This document shows positions 34,528 to 42,595 of a stretch of 64,000 nt of DNA, one piece after another. The notes beneath the pieces were generated by a model, which saw nothing but the letters and a program-made list of their open reading frames with translations, did no database searches and was not told where the DNA came from. The stretch's first letter is position 1. Each line of letters opens with the position of its first letter. This stretch comes from CAVZVW01 sp963778845 (GTDB taxonomy: Bacteria > Actinomycetota > Actinomycetes > Actinomycetales > Kineosporiaceae): assembly GCA_963778845.1 (NCBI GenBank), contig CAVZVW010000005.1, positions 186,001-250,000 on the forward strand, in the 5' to 3' direction. A program made the position numbers and the translations under genes.

Positions 34528-35323
34528 GCTTGGCCCGTAGCTGCAGGACGGCCTTGGTGTGCATCTGGCAGATCCGGGACTCGGTGACGCCGAGCACCCG
34601 CCCGATCTCGGCGAGCGTGAGGCCCTCGTAGTAGTACAGGGTGACGACGATCTTCTCGCGCTCGGGCAGCTGGTTGATCGCCCGCGCAAGGATGAACTTG
34701 GTCTCTTCAGTCTCGAAGGCCACGACCGGGTCCTCGGCCTTGGTGTCCTCGAGGGTGTCGACCAGGGAGAGCTTGTCGCCCTTCTCCCCACCCACCGTGA
34801 GCAGCTCGTCGAGCGCCACGACGTTGACGTAGGACACCTGCGAGAAGATCTGGTGGAGCTCGTCGAGGGGGATGCCCAGCTTCTTGGCGACCTCCGCCTC
34901 GGTCGGGGTGCGACGGAGCTCGCCCTCGAGGGCTGCGTACGCCCTCTCGACCTCGCGCGCCTTGTACCGGACCGACCGCGGGATCCAGTCGATCGCACGC
35001 AGCTCGTCGATGATCGCGCCGCGGATCCGCGAGATGGCATAGGTCTCGAACTTGATGGCGCGCTCGATGTCGAACTTCTCGATCGCGTCGATCAAGCCGA
35101 AGATGCCGTAGGAGACCAGGTCTGCCTGCTCGATGTTAGGGGGAAGCCCCACGCCCACCCGGCCCGCGACGTACTTCACCAGTGGCGAGTACTGCAGGAT
35201 CAGTCGCTCGCGGATCGCGGCGTCCCCCGTGGACTTGAACCGCCGCCACAAGTCGCGCAGTGCAGCGTCGTTTGCGGCGACCTGGTCGACAACCTCATCG
35301 ACCTGCCTGCTCTCGCCAACCAC
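34511..35323 (-). CDS. whiG: RNA polymerase sigma factor of the WhiG/FliA (sigma-28) family
   Basis: 270 residues. Region 2 includes LVKYVAGRVGVGLPPNIEQA, DLVSYGIFGLIDAIEKFDIE and KFETYAISRIRGAIIDELRA. Region 4 ends LPEREKIVVTLYYYEGLTLA and VTESRICQMHTKAVLQLRAK. This family controls aerial hyphae sporulation (WhiG) or flagella and motility (FliA). The position next to xerC and dprA matches whiG in other actinobacteria. GTG 35323 has GGAGGAAC six bases upstream. Whether it serves spore formation or motility cannot be decided here. The 3' end overlaps the M23 gene. Confidence 0.93.
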   Translation of the reverse strand: MVGESRQVDEVVDQVAANDAALRDLWRRFKSTGDAAIRERLILQYSPLVKYVAGRVGVGLPPNIEQADLVSYGIFGLIDAIEKFDIERAIKFETYAISRIRGAIIDELRAIDWIPRSVRYKAREVERAYAALEGELRRTPTEAEVAKKLGIPLDELHQIFSQVSYVNVVALDELLTVGGEKGDKLSLVDTLEDTKAEDPVVAFETEETKFILARAINQLPEREKIVVTLYYYEGLTLAEIGRVLGVTESRICQMHTKAVLQLRAKLSEVS

Positions 35324-35353
35324 GCCTGTTCCTCCCGCTGCCCCCCGCCGCAC

Positions 35354-36430
35354 TCAGGCCCGCGGATGCGCCTGCCTGTACGTCGCACGCAGCCGGTCGA
35401 CCGACACGTGCGTGTAGATCTGCGTCGTGGCGAGCGTAGCGTGGCCAAGAAGCTCCTGGACGCTACGAAGGTCCGCCCCCCCGTCGAGCAGATGGGTGGC
35501 CGCGCTGTGGCGAAGCCCGTGCGGGCCGAGGTCAGGGGCACCCTCGACGAGCGCGAGCGCAGCGTGGACGACGTCACGCACCTGGCGCTGGTCCACCCGG
35601 CGACCGCGTAGACCGAGGAAGAGCGCGGACGAGGAATCGCGGTGCGCCAGCGCCGCCCGGCCCTCAGCCAACCACCGCCGCACGGCGTCCGCCGCAGGAA
35701 CCCCGAACGGCACCACCCGCTCCTTGTTGCCCTTGCCGAGCACCCGCACCGTGCGTCGGCTCATGTCGAGGTCGGCGACGTCGAGCCCGCACAGCTCCCC
35801 GACCCGGATGCCCGTCGCGTACAGGAGCTCCAGGAGCGCGGCGTCGCGCAACGAAGCGGCAAGGGCCGCCTTGTCGTACCCGGTTGACTGCGGCTCCGGC
35901 GGCAGGGCTCGGTCAGCCGGGTCGCCGGCCTCGATCCGTCGGACACGGGCCTGGGCTTCGTCGAGCATCCGCTCCGCCTGGTCACGGCGAAGCACTCCCG
36001 GCAGCGGGTGGCGCGCCTTGGGAGAGCGCAGCCGCTCGCCCGCGTCCTTGGGGACGCGGCCGGTGCGGTGCAGCCATGCGGTGAACGTGCGCGCGCTGGC
36101 CGCCCGACGGGCCAACGTCCCGCGGGCCAGGCCTCGTGTGTTCATGGTCGCCAGCCAACCCCGCAGGAGCGCAAGGTCCAGCCCTATGAGGTCGTCTCGG
36201 CCTTGCCCTCGTGCGTGGCGCAGGAGGGCTCGCACGTCGGCCAGGTACGCGCGACGCGTGTGCACCGATCGTGCGCGCTCGACCGACAGGTAGCGGTCGA
36301 ACGCCCCGATGGCCGCCTCCATCTCCACGGGGAGCGGCTCGTCCGGGCCCGCCACTGTCCGGCTCCCGTCCGGGCCTGCCGCTGTCCGGCTTTCGTCCGG
36401 GCTGGCGGGAACGTCCGCCCTGGTGTGCAC
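35354..36430 (-). CDS. xerC: Tyrosine recombinase XerC
   Basis: Up to 358 residues. The N-terminal core-binding domain begins AAIGAFDRYLSVERARSVHT. Catalytic residues are in ATGIRVGELCGLDV (Arg), GPHGLRHSAATHLLDGG (His-x2-Arg), LLGHATLATTQIYTHV (His and the nucleophilic Tyr). It resolves chromosome dimers at dif with XerD. An extra 20 or so residues (IEAGDPADRALPPEPQSTG) interrupt the domain junction. GTG 36430 gives an odd N-terminus with two DESRT/DGSRT-like repeats; GTG 36328 or ATG 36322 would give 322-324 residues, closer to the usual size. Confidence 0.92.
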   Translation of the reverse strand: MHTRADVPASPDESRTAAGPDGSRTVAGPDEPLPVEMEAAIGAFDRYLSVERARSVHTRRAYLADVRALLRHARGQGRDDLIGLDLALLRGWLATMNTRGLARGTLARRAASARTFTAWLHRTGRVPKDAGERLRSPKARHPLPGVLRRDQAERMLDEAQARVRRIEAGDPADRALPPEPQSTGYDKAALAASLRDAALLELLYATGIRVGELCGLDVADLDMSRRTVRVLGKGNKERVVPFGVPAADAVRRWLAEGRAALAHRDSSSALFLGLRGRRVDQRQVRDVVHAALALVEGAPDLGPHGLRHSAATHLLDGGADLRSVQELLGHATLATTQIYTHVSVDRLRATYRQAHPRA

Positions 36431-36461
36431 GCCACCACGGTGGCCCCGCGCGGGGGTGCGC

Positions 36462-37586
36462 TCAAGCGCGACGCGCCGGACGTCGCCAGCCGCCGTCGGC
36501 GCGCACGGCGAGGCCCGCCGTCTCCAGGCGCCCCAGCGCCGCCATCACCTGCCCAGGTGGAACTCCCGCGCACCGCACGAGCGACTCGACCAGGACACCC
36601 GCGCGGACCGGCAGGGCGTCCAGCACCCGCAGGTCCAGCTGCCCGAGCCCGTCGTGGTCGGCCGCCGGTACCGACGGCGGCATCGGGAGCTCCTCCCCCA
36701 TGGCGGCCGCGAGCTCGGCCACCTCCTGGGCCCGGGTGACGCATACGGCACCGTGGTCGCGGATCAGCCGGTGGCAACCCGTCGACGCCGGCGACGTGAC
36801 AGGGCCCGGAACAGCGGCCAGCGGGCGACCGAGGCACTCCGCCCACCACGCCGTGTTCAGGGCGCCTGATCGCCAGGCGGCCTCGACGACGACCGTCACC
36901 CCTGTGATGGCCGCAATGAGCCGGTTGCGCTGCAGGAACCGCCAGCGGGTCGGGGCACTTCCAGGGGGCACCTCACTGACCACCGCTCCCTCGTGGGCCA
37001 ACCGCGAGATCAGGGGCTCGTTGCCTCGCGGGTACCCCCGGTCGACGCCGCACGCGAGCGCAGCCACGCTCGGCCCGCCCACGGCCAGCGCCCCTCGGTG
37101 CGCGCAGGCGTCGATGCCGTAGGCCGCCCCGGAGACGACAGTGATCCCCCGCTCCGTGCAACCCGCGGCGAGCTCGCCGGCCACATGCTCGCCGTAGTGC
37201 GTCGCCGCGCGAGACCCGACGATCGCGGCCGAGCGGCGCACGGCATCCACCAGCCGAAGATTCCCGCGCACCCACAGGCAGAAGGGCGCCCCCACGCCCA
37301 GGTCGGCCAGCCCCGGCGGCCATTCCTCGTCAGCCGGCACGAGCAGGCGTCCGCGGAAGCGGGCAAGGGTGTCCAGGTCGCGGGCAGGGTCCAGGTCGGG
37401 CAGCCGGGCACGCCAGCGCTGCGCTACCGGGTCGCCGGCCAGGACCGCCCGCAGCGCCGGAACCGGCCCCCTCTCGGCGACGAACGCTTGCGCCTTCTTG
37501 TCGCCAGGCTCGGCGAGGCGGCTCCAGGCCGCGCGGGCGTGGGTGTCGGAGTCCATGTCTGCCCGTGGCCGACTCCGGCTGTTCAC
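36462..37586 (-). CDS. dprA: DNA-processing protein DprA
   Basis: 374 residues. The Rossmann-like domain includes SAAIVGSRAATHYGEHVAGE, TVVSGAAYGIDACAHRGAL, LACGVDRGYPRGNEPLI and FLQRNRLIAAITGVTVVVEA; a winged-helix end follows (VLDALPVRAGVLVESLVRCA). DprA loads RecA on incoming single-stranded DNA during transformation. GTG 37586 has GGGAGGTG 7 bases upstream. It lies 25 bases downstream of yifB and 31 upstream of xerC in one operon. Confidence 0.93.
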   Translation of the reverse strand: MNSRSRPRADMDSDTHARAAWSRLAEPGDKKAQAFVAERGPVPALRAVLAGDPVAQRWRARLPDLDPARDLDTLARFRGRLLVPADEEWPPGLADLGVGAPFCLWVRGNLRLVDAVRRSAAIVGSRAATHYGEHVAGELAAGCTERGITVVSGAAYGIDACAHRGALAVGGPSVAALACGVDRGYPRGNEPLISRLAHEGAVVSEVPPGSAPTRWRFLQRNRLIAAITGVTVVVEAAWRSGALNTAWWAECLGRPLAAVPGPVTSPASTGCHRLIRDHGAVCVTRAQEVAELAAAMGEELPMPPSVPAADHDGLGQLDLRVLDALPVRAGVLVESLVRCAGVPPGQVMAALGRLETAGLAVRADGGWRRPARRA

Positions 37587-37611
37587 GGCCGCACCTCCCG
37601 CCCCAGCCGCC

Positions 37612-39177
37612 TCATGCCACGGCCCGCGGGTTGCGGCGCAGCAGCAGGGCCACGCCCACGTCGTCGCGCACCGGCTGCGACCCCCCGGACAGGTCGGCCA
37701 AGGTCCACGCCGTGCGCAGCACCCTGTCGTAGCCGCGCGCGGTGATCTGGTCGCGGTCCATCGCCCGGTCCAGGTCCCTCGTCACAGACGGGGGCAGCCT
37801 GAGGGCGGCACGCAGCCACGGCCCGGGAAGCTCCCCGTTGCACCGCCACGGAGTGCCCTTCAGCCGTTGTCGCTGCGCCTCACGCGCCTGGCGCACCCGA
37901 GCAGCCACGGCCGATGTCGGCTCCGGTCTCTGCGATGCCGTCATCTGGGCGCGCGTGAGCCCCTGGACGACGACCTGCAGGTCGACGCGGTCCAGGAGCG
38001 GGCCCGACAACCGGCCGAAGTACCGCCGCCGCGCCAGCGGTGCGCAGCTGCACTCCAGCCCTTGGCCGGTGGCGCGCCCGCACGGACAGGGGTTGGCCGC
38101 CAGCACGAGCTGGAAACGGGCAGGGAAGCGTGCGGACCCCATCGCGCGGTGGATCACGAGCTCACCCTGCTCCAGCGGCTGGCGCAGCGCCTGCAACGCC
38201 CTCGGGTGGAACTCAGGCGCCTCGTCGAGGAACAGCACCCCGCAGTGCGCTCGCGAGGCCGCACCAGGGCGAGGCAGCCCGCTGCCGCCGCCCACGAGGG
38301 AGGCGACCGTCGCCGTGTGGTGGGGGTCCTCGAAGGGTGGCCGCCGCAGAAGCCCCGAGGACGGGTCCAGCGTCCCCGCCACCGAGTGCACGGCACTGAC
38401 CTCGAGCGCGCGGTCGTCGTCGAGGTCTGGCAGCAGCCCGGGAAGTCGGGCGGCGAGCATCGTCTTGCCGGCACCCGGCGGGCCGACGATCAGCAGGTGG
38501 TGCCCGCCGGCGGCCGCCACCTCGAGTGCGTGACGGGCCTCGTGCTGGCCGACGACGTCGCTGAGGTCCGGCGTCGACCGGCCCGGGACCCGCCGCGGCA
38601 CGGCCGGCGGCCGGCCCTCCGGCCGTCCGACCCCACCCCGCGCGTGCGCCTTCGCGGACAGCGCCTCCCCGCTGTGCAGGGCGACGACATCGCTCAGCCG
38701 GTCGACGGCCGTCACCTCGGCGCCGGGCACGAGGGCAGCCTCCGAGGCGTTCGAGGCCGGGACGACGACCCTCGGCCATCCCGCCGCCACCGCGGCCAGT
38801 ACCGCAGGCAGGACGCCTCGCACGGGCTGGACCCGGCCGTCGAGACCGAGCTCGCCCAGGTGCACCATCGAGGCCACGGACTCCCCCGGAACCCTCTGGG
38901 CGGCCGCGAGGAGGGCAGCGGCCACGGCCAGGTCGAACGACGTCCCCGCCTTCGGCAGGGCAGCAGGCGACAGGTTGACCGTGATCCGGTGCATGGGCAG
39001 CGGGGAGCCGGAGTTGGCTGCTGCGGCCCTCACCCTGTCGCGGGACTCGACGAGGCTGGCGTCGGGCAGGCCGACCAGCGTGAACGCGGGAAGGCCCGAG
39101 GCGATGTCGGCCTCCACCTCCACGACGTGGCCCTCCAGCCCGATCAGGGCGACGGCCAGACAGCGACCCAAGGCCAC
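37612..39177 (-). CDS. yifB: YifB/ComM-family Mg-chelatase-like AAA ATPase
   Basis: 521 residues. The N-terminal Lon-protease-like domain reads GLPAFTLVGLPDASLVESRD and VNLSPAALPKAGTSFDLAVA. The AAA domain has Walker A in LLIVGPPGAGKTMLAARLPG and Walker B in HCGVLFLDEAPEFHPRAL, and a zinc-like Cys cluster in NPCPCGRATGQGLECSCAP. ComM is a branch-migration helicase in natural transformation, so it fits with dprA. The GTG start abuts the yraN stop directly. Confidence 0.94.
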   Translation of the reverse strand: MALGRCLAVALIGLEGHVVEVEADIASGLPAFTLVGLPDASLVESRDRVRAAAANSGSPLPMHRITVNLSPAALPKAGTSFDLAVAAALLAAAQRVPGESVASMVHLGELGLDGRVQPVRGVLPAVLAAVAAGWPRVVVPASNASEAALVPGAEVTAVDRLSDVVALHSGEALSAKAHARGGVGRPEGRPPAVPRRVPGRSTPDLSDVVGQHEARHALEVAAAGGHHLLIVGPPGAGKTMLAARLPGLLPDLDDDRALEVSAVHSVAGTLDPSSGLLRRPPFEDPHHTATVASLVGGGSGLPRPGAASRAHCGVLFLDEAPEFHPRALQALRQPLEQGELVIHRAMGSARFPARFQLVLAANPCPCGRATGQGLECSCAPLARRRYFGRLSGPLLDRVDLQVVVQGLTRAQMTASQRPEPTSAVAARVRQAREAQRQRLKGTPWRCNGELPGPWLRAALRLPPSVTRDLDRAMDRDQITARGYDRVLRTAWTLADLSGGSQPVRDDVGVALLLRRNPRAVA

Positions 39178-39531
39178 CTACCCCACCCCCCGCAGGTGCT
39201 CGACCTGGGCCGGGCCGCGGCCCAACATCACGCCGACGACGTCGACGCGGACGTCCTCGAAGGCGCGGTCCTGGGCCGCGAGCCAGGCCGCCGCGAGTCG
39301 GCGCAGCCGGGCGAGCTTCGCCGCGGTGACCGACTCGACGGGCCGCCCGAACGACGATGTACGGCGGGCCTTCACCTCCACGACGACCGCGGCGGCACCG
39401 TCCAGTGCCACGATGTCGATCTCACCCTGCGAGCAGCGCCAGTTCCGCGCGAGAACCGTCATGCCGTCGTCGACCAGGTGTGCCACCGCCACGTCCTCGC
39501 CATGCCGTCCGACGAGACTCCTGCCATTCAT
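39178..39531 (-). CDS. yraN: YraN/UPF0102 family nuclease-like protein
   Basis: 117 residues with the endonuclease-like core GRHGEDVAVAHLVDDGMTVL, NWRCSQGEIDIVALDG and VVVEVKARRTSSFG; the E-x-D-x(n)-E-x-K pattern is that of PD-(D/E)xK nucleases. The biological role is unsettled. ATG 39531 has GGAGGTGG 8 bases upstream, but that ribosome site lies in one arm of a strong hairpin (39538-39575). It leads directly into yifB. Confidence 0.9.
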   Translation of the reverse strand: MNGRSLVGRHGEDVAVAHLVDDGMTVLARNWRCSQGEIDIVALDGAAAVVVEVKARRTSSFGRPVESVTAAKLARLRRLAAAWLAAQDRAFEDVRVDVVGVMLGRGPAQVEHLRGVG

Positions 39532-39537
39532 ACGCAC

Positions 39538-39575
39538 GACCACCTCCGACCCCGATCGTCGGGGTGGAGGTGGTC
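39538..39575 (-). promoter_or_regulatory. RNA hairpin that would hide the yraN ribosome site
   Basis: 39561-39575 and 39538-39553 pair over 15 bp with one bulged base and a 7-base loop. On the minus-strand RNA the 3' arm contains GGAGGTGG, the yraN Shine-Dalgarno site, so folding would block initiation. It could also stop transcripts coming from the dioxygenase gene upstream. Confidence 0.6.
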
Positions 39576-39658
39576 GCGGAGGTCAGGTCGGCGCGGCGCT
39601 TGTGGACGGTGGGACTGCCGGCGCCCCTGTGGAGGAGTCGAGCCTCGAGGACGGGCCG

Positions 39659-40564
39659 TCAGCGCAGCCAGGGGATGCTGCGGTCGAGCAGCCCCCGCGA
39701 CTTCAGCTCCGCGCGCAGCGGGATCTCGTCGTCGATCGCGCCGTTCCAGTTGATGCCCCAGTAGCTCGCCGTGTGCTTGCCCTCGCCGAGCAGCTGGCGC
39801 TCTAGAGGCGTGCGGTTGGCCCACCAGTCGCCGGAGGCGTCGATCGGCATGTCGTCCAGGGGCCGGATCCATCGGTAGGTGTATCCGATGAACAGCATCT
39901 TCCGCGTGATGGAGGAGGCGTTCACCGAGCGGGAGTGCCACTGCCGGCGGTCGAAGATGAAGGCGTCGCCGGGGTTGGCGGCGATCTCCACGGTGCCGTC
40001 GGGGTTGGGGTGCCACACCGACGGGTCCTGCGGACGGGGCAGCGAGTTCCACAGGTGGCTGCCCGGGATCACCATGGTGGCCCCTCGCCCGTTCTGCGAG
40101 AGGTCGGAGAGCACGTACCCGACCTTCAGCGAGAACATCGGCCGGGGGACGTCCGGGTCCATCGTCTCCGGGTCGGAGTTCTGCCGGTACCCGTCCTGGT
40201 GCCAGCCCCAGTAGGGCGCCTCGGGCTCCTGGTGCGGGGTGACGTCGAGGTGGTTGTGGTGGGTGTAGATGTTCCACCCGGCAAGGCCCCAGATGTAAGG
40301 AAAGATCACCGGGTGCGTCAGCAGGTCGGCGAACAGCTCGTCACGGGTCAGGAACCCCAGGTGGTGCAGCACGCCCCGCTCGTCGACCATGCCGCCCGGC
40401 GCCTGCTCCTCGGCGTACACCCGGTCGACCGCCGCCTCGAGCGCCGTCCTGTGCTCCTCGGTCAGGACGTTGCGCAGGAGCAGGAACCCCTGCTCGTGGA
40501 ACTCCCGCCGTTGCTCCTCGCTGATCGGCTCGAAACCCGTCAGGTCGCCGTAGTCGAACTTCAC
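39659..40564 (-). CDS. Phytanoyl-CoA dioxygenase (PhyH) family protein
   Basis: 301 residues. An iron and 2-oxoglutarate-dependent oxygenase: the H-x-D iron ligands lie in WGWHQDGYRQNSDP near residue 125, the distal histidine probably in DRRQWHSRSVNAS, with GRGATMVIPGSHLWNS between. The family hydroxylates diverse substrates, including phytanoyl-CoA, ectoine and natural products; this one has no close functional match I recognise. GTG 40564 has GGAGGAG five bases upstream. It stands alone between yraN and the DUF2469 gene, an insertion into an otherwise conserved block. Confidence 0.85.
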   Translation of the reverse strand: MKFDYGDLTGFEPISEEQRREFHEQGFLLLRNVLTEEHRTALEAAVDRVYAEEQAPGGMVDERGVLHHLGFLTRDELFADLLTHPVIFPYIWGLAGWNIYTHHNHLDVTPHQEPEAPYWGWHQDGYRQNSDPETMDPDVPRPMFSLKVGYVLSDLSQNGRGATMVIPGSHLWNSLPRPQDPSVWHPNPDGTVEIAANPGDAFIFDRRQWHSRSVNASSITRKMLFIGYTYRWIRPLDDMPIDASGDWWANRTPLERQLLGEGKHTASYWGINWNGAIDDEIPLRAELKSRGLLDRSIPWLR

Positions 40565-40598
40565 GCTGCTCCTCCGCCCTGGGACTGACCCACTGTGG

Positions 40599-40644
40599 GA
40601 CCGACCTGCCCTTGAGACCGACCTGCCCGCGAGACCGACCTGCC
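40599..40644. repeat. Three 12-bp direct repeats upstream of the PhyH gene
   Basis: GACCGACCTGCC occurs at 40599, 40616 and 40633, exactly 17 bases apart, 35-80 bases before the PhyH start. Regular spacing in a promoter region suggests regulator-binding iterons, though slippage is possible. Confidence 0.5.
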
Positions 40645-40770
40645 GTGACTTGGATCCGGCTGGATCCCGGCGGCCCGACCGCCAGCCCTGACGGGCTGGG
40701 GGAGCCTAGCACCGCCGGTCGAGGGCGATCCCGACACCCGCCTACCCGCGGTCGAGGCCGGTGCAGCGGG

Positions 40771-41097
40771 TCACCCGCCCGAGAACCCACCGCCCTTGGG
40801 CAGCTCGAGATCGCTCTTCGAGAGCTCCTCGACGTTGACGTCCTTGAACGTGACCACACGGACAGACTTCACGAAGCGGGCGGGTCGGTACACGTCCCAC
40901 ACCCAGGCGTCGTTCAGGCTCACCTCGAAGTAGACCTCACCTGCGCTGGCGCGCACGGCGAGATCCACGTGGTTGGCCAGGTAGAACCGCCGCTCGGTCT
41001 CGACCACGTAGCTGAACAGACCGACGACGTCGCGGTACTCGCGATAGAGCTGCAGCTCCATCTCGGTCTCGTAGTTCTCGAGGTCCTCAGCGCTCAT
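40771..41097 (-). CDS. DUF2469 family protein
   Basis: 108 residues beginning MSAEDLENYETEMELQLYRE, with YRDVVGLFSYVVETERRFYL and VYFEVSLNDAWVWDVYRPAR. This is a small conserved actinobacterial family usually found between rnhB and yraN. Acidic and Tyr-rich at the N-terminus, no membrane span, function unknown. Confidence 0.9.
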   Translation of the reverse strand: MSAEDLENYETEMELQLYREYRDVVGLFSYVVETERRFYLANHVDLAVRASAGEVYFEVSLNDAWVWDVYRPARFVKSVRVVTFKDVNVEELSKSDLELPKGGGFSGG

Positions 41098-41281
41098 GGC
41101 AGGCCGGTCGCTCCCGGTCGGTTCGGCCCCCGAGCGGCTGCCCGGGGCGGCTTCATGGCAGTGCCGGGGTGGTCGCCTGCTGCTTCGTGACCACCGCCAG
41201 CCCGTCCATCATGGCGCACCCGAGCCTGCGCACTGGCGCTGGCGCACCCCTCGGCGCGGCCTGGCCGCGGGCGACACGAGG

Positions 41282-41653
41282 TCAGAGCGAGGACACCCCC
41301 CAGAAGGCGAGAAACGCTGCCGTCAGGCCGACGGCCACGTTGGCAACGACGTTGAGCGCGGCGTACAGGTGTGCCCCGTCCTCAGCCAGTCGCAGGGTCT
41401 CGTAGCCGAACGTGCTGTAGGTGGTCAGCGCGCCGCAGAAGCCGGCGCCGACGGCGGCCATGACGGCGGTCGGCAGGTCATGTGCACGGGCGCCGGCCGC
41501 GAGGGCACCGAGCAGGGCGGACCCTGCGACGTTGACGGCAAGCGTGCCCCAGGGGAAGACCCCGTCGTGAGCGTGGCCCACCGCCCGGTCCGTGAGGTAG
41601 CGCGCAGGGGCCCCGACCGCGGCGCCGAGCGCCACCAGCAGCACGGTCACCAT
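41282..41653 (-). CDS. Fluoride channel protein FluC/CrcB (first of two)
   Basis: 123 residues with four membrane helices: VTVLLVALGAAVGAPARYLT, PWGTLAVNVAGSALLGALAA (with the channel Asn), GFCGALTTYSTFGYETLRL (the G-x-T-T-Y/F-S-T-F motif) and NVVANVAVGLTAAFLAFWGV. FluC dimers export fluoride passively. Its ATG overlaps the DUF190 stop by 7 bases, so it is the last gene of a fluC-DUF190-fluC operon. Confidence 0.93.
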   Translation of the reverse strand: MVTVLLVALGAAVGAPARYLTDRAVGHAHDGVFPWGTLAVNVAGSALLGALAAGARAHDLPTAVMAAVGAGFCGALTTYSTFGYETLRLAEDGAHLYAALNVVANVAVGLTAAFLAFWGVSSL

Positions 41654-42060
41654 GCGGGGTGGCCCCTCCTGACGGCGCGCCGGGCCGAGGGCAGGTAGAC
41701 GGCAACGTCCTCCAGGACGGTCACTCCCTCGTCGAGCAAGGGGTCGGCCTCGGCGAGAAAGGCCTCGAGCCTCGTGCGCTCGTCGACCACGACCACAGCG
41801 ACTGGAAGGTCCTCCGTGAGACTCAGCACGCGCGAGGTGTGCACGCGCCGCGAGGCCCCGTACCCCTCGATGCCACGGAACACGCTCGCCCCGTGCAGCC
41901 CGAAGCGATGTGCGCGGTGCACGAGCTCGGCATACAGGGGGCGGTGCGCGACGGTGGCGTTCTCGCTGACGATCATCGTCAGCCGGCAGGCCGTGAGCAG
42001 CCCGTCCGACTCATCGGTCTGGCCGGACCCGGGTGCGTCGCCCATGGGGGGCTCGCTCAT
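41647..42060 (-). CDS. DUF190 (PII-like) protein
   Basis: 137 residues. Core: CRLTMIVSENATVAHRPLYA, ELVHRAHRFGLHGASVFRGI, EGYGASRRVHTSRVLSLTED, LPVAVVVVDERTRLEAFLAE. DUF190 proteins have a GlnB/PII-like fold and often lie beside crcB/fluC. It may sense a ligand and modulate the channels, but no function is proven. ATG 42060 follows GAGGACC. Both neighbours are fluC genes. Confidence 0.88.
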   Translation of the reverse strand: MSEPPMGDAPGSGQTDESDGLLTACRLTMIVSENATVAHRPLYAELVHRAHRFGLHGASVFRGIEGYGASRRVHTSRVLSLTEDLPVAVVVVDERTRLEAFLAEADPLLDEGVTVLEDVAVYLPSARRAVRRGHPAW

Positions 42061-42073
42061 GACGGTCTGGTCC

Positions 42074-42595
42074 TCATGGGAGCGGTCCTTCCTCGGGAGT
42101 GGTGGGCAACCGGCCGGGACGTCGCCCGGCCGCGGCATGCGCGGCTCCGCCCCGAGCCGGTGCCCGCTGAGACCGTAGCCGTACCAGTGACCGGACGGCG
42201 CTCATCCCCACCCACGTGGCCGTGATGGCCAGCACCGGGGTCGCGACGACGTAGCCGGCGGCAAGCAGGCGGTGGCCATCATCAGCGAGGAGGACGGCGT
42301 CGACGGAGAACGTCGAGAACGTGGTGAAACCTCCGAGGATGCCCACGCCCAGGAAGGGGCGCACCAGTCGGTGCGGGCTGGTCAGCTCGAGGACGACGAC
42401 CATGAGGACGCCGATGAGCAGGCCGCCGACCACGTTGACGAGAAGCGTCCCCCACGGCACACGCCCCGGCTGCGTCGGCAGGGCTCGGCTCACCCCGAGC
42501 CGCGCCTCCGCCCCGAGCACCCCGCCGGCTGCGACCGCCGCCAGCACCTGGGCGCGCCGCGTGCGACGCGCGCGATCAGGCCGGGTCACGCCCAC
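42074..42595 (-). CDS. Fluoride channel protein FluC/CrcB (second of two)
   Basis: About 173 residues. PWGTLLVNVVGGLLIGVLMV and GILGGFTTFSTFSVDAVLLA are the FluC signatures (Asn and F-S-T-F). A 30-residue basic Ala/Arg/Pro tail follows the last helix. A pair of unlike subunits often forms a heterodimeric channel. The start overlaps the end of rnhB by 20 bases (GTG 42595) or 14 (GTG 42589). No fluoride riboswitch precedes it because rnhB runs straight in. Confidence 0.9.
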   Translation of the reverse strand: MGVTRPDRARRTRRAQVLAAVAAGGVLGAEARLGVSRALPTQPGRVPWGTLLVNVVGGLLIGVLMVVVLELTSPHRLVRPFLGVGILGGFTTFSTFSVDAVLLADDGHRLLAAGYVVATPVLAITATWVGMSAVRSLVRLRSQRAPARGGAAHAAAGRRPGRLPTTPEEGPLP

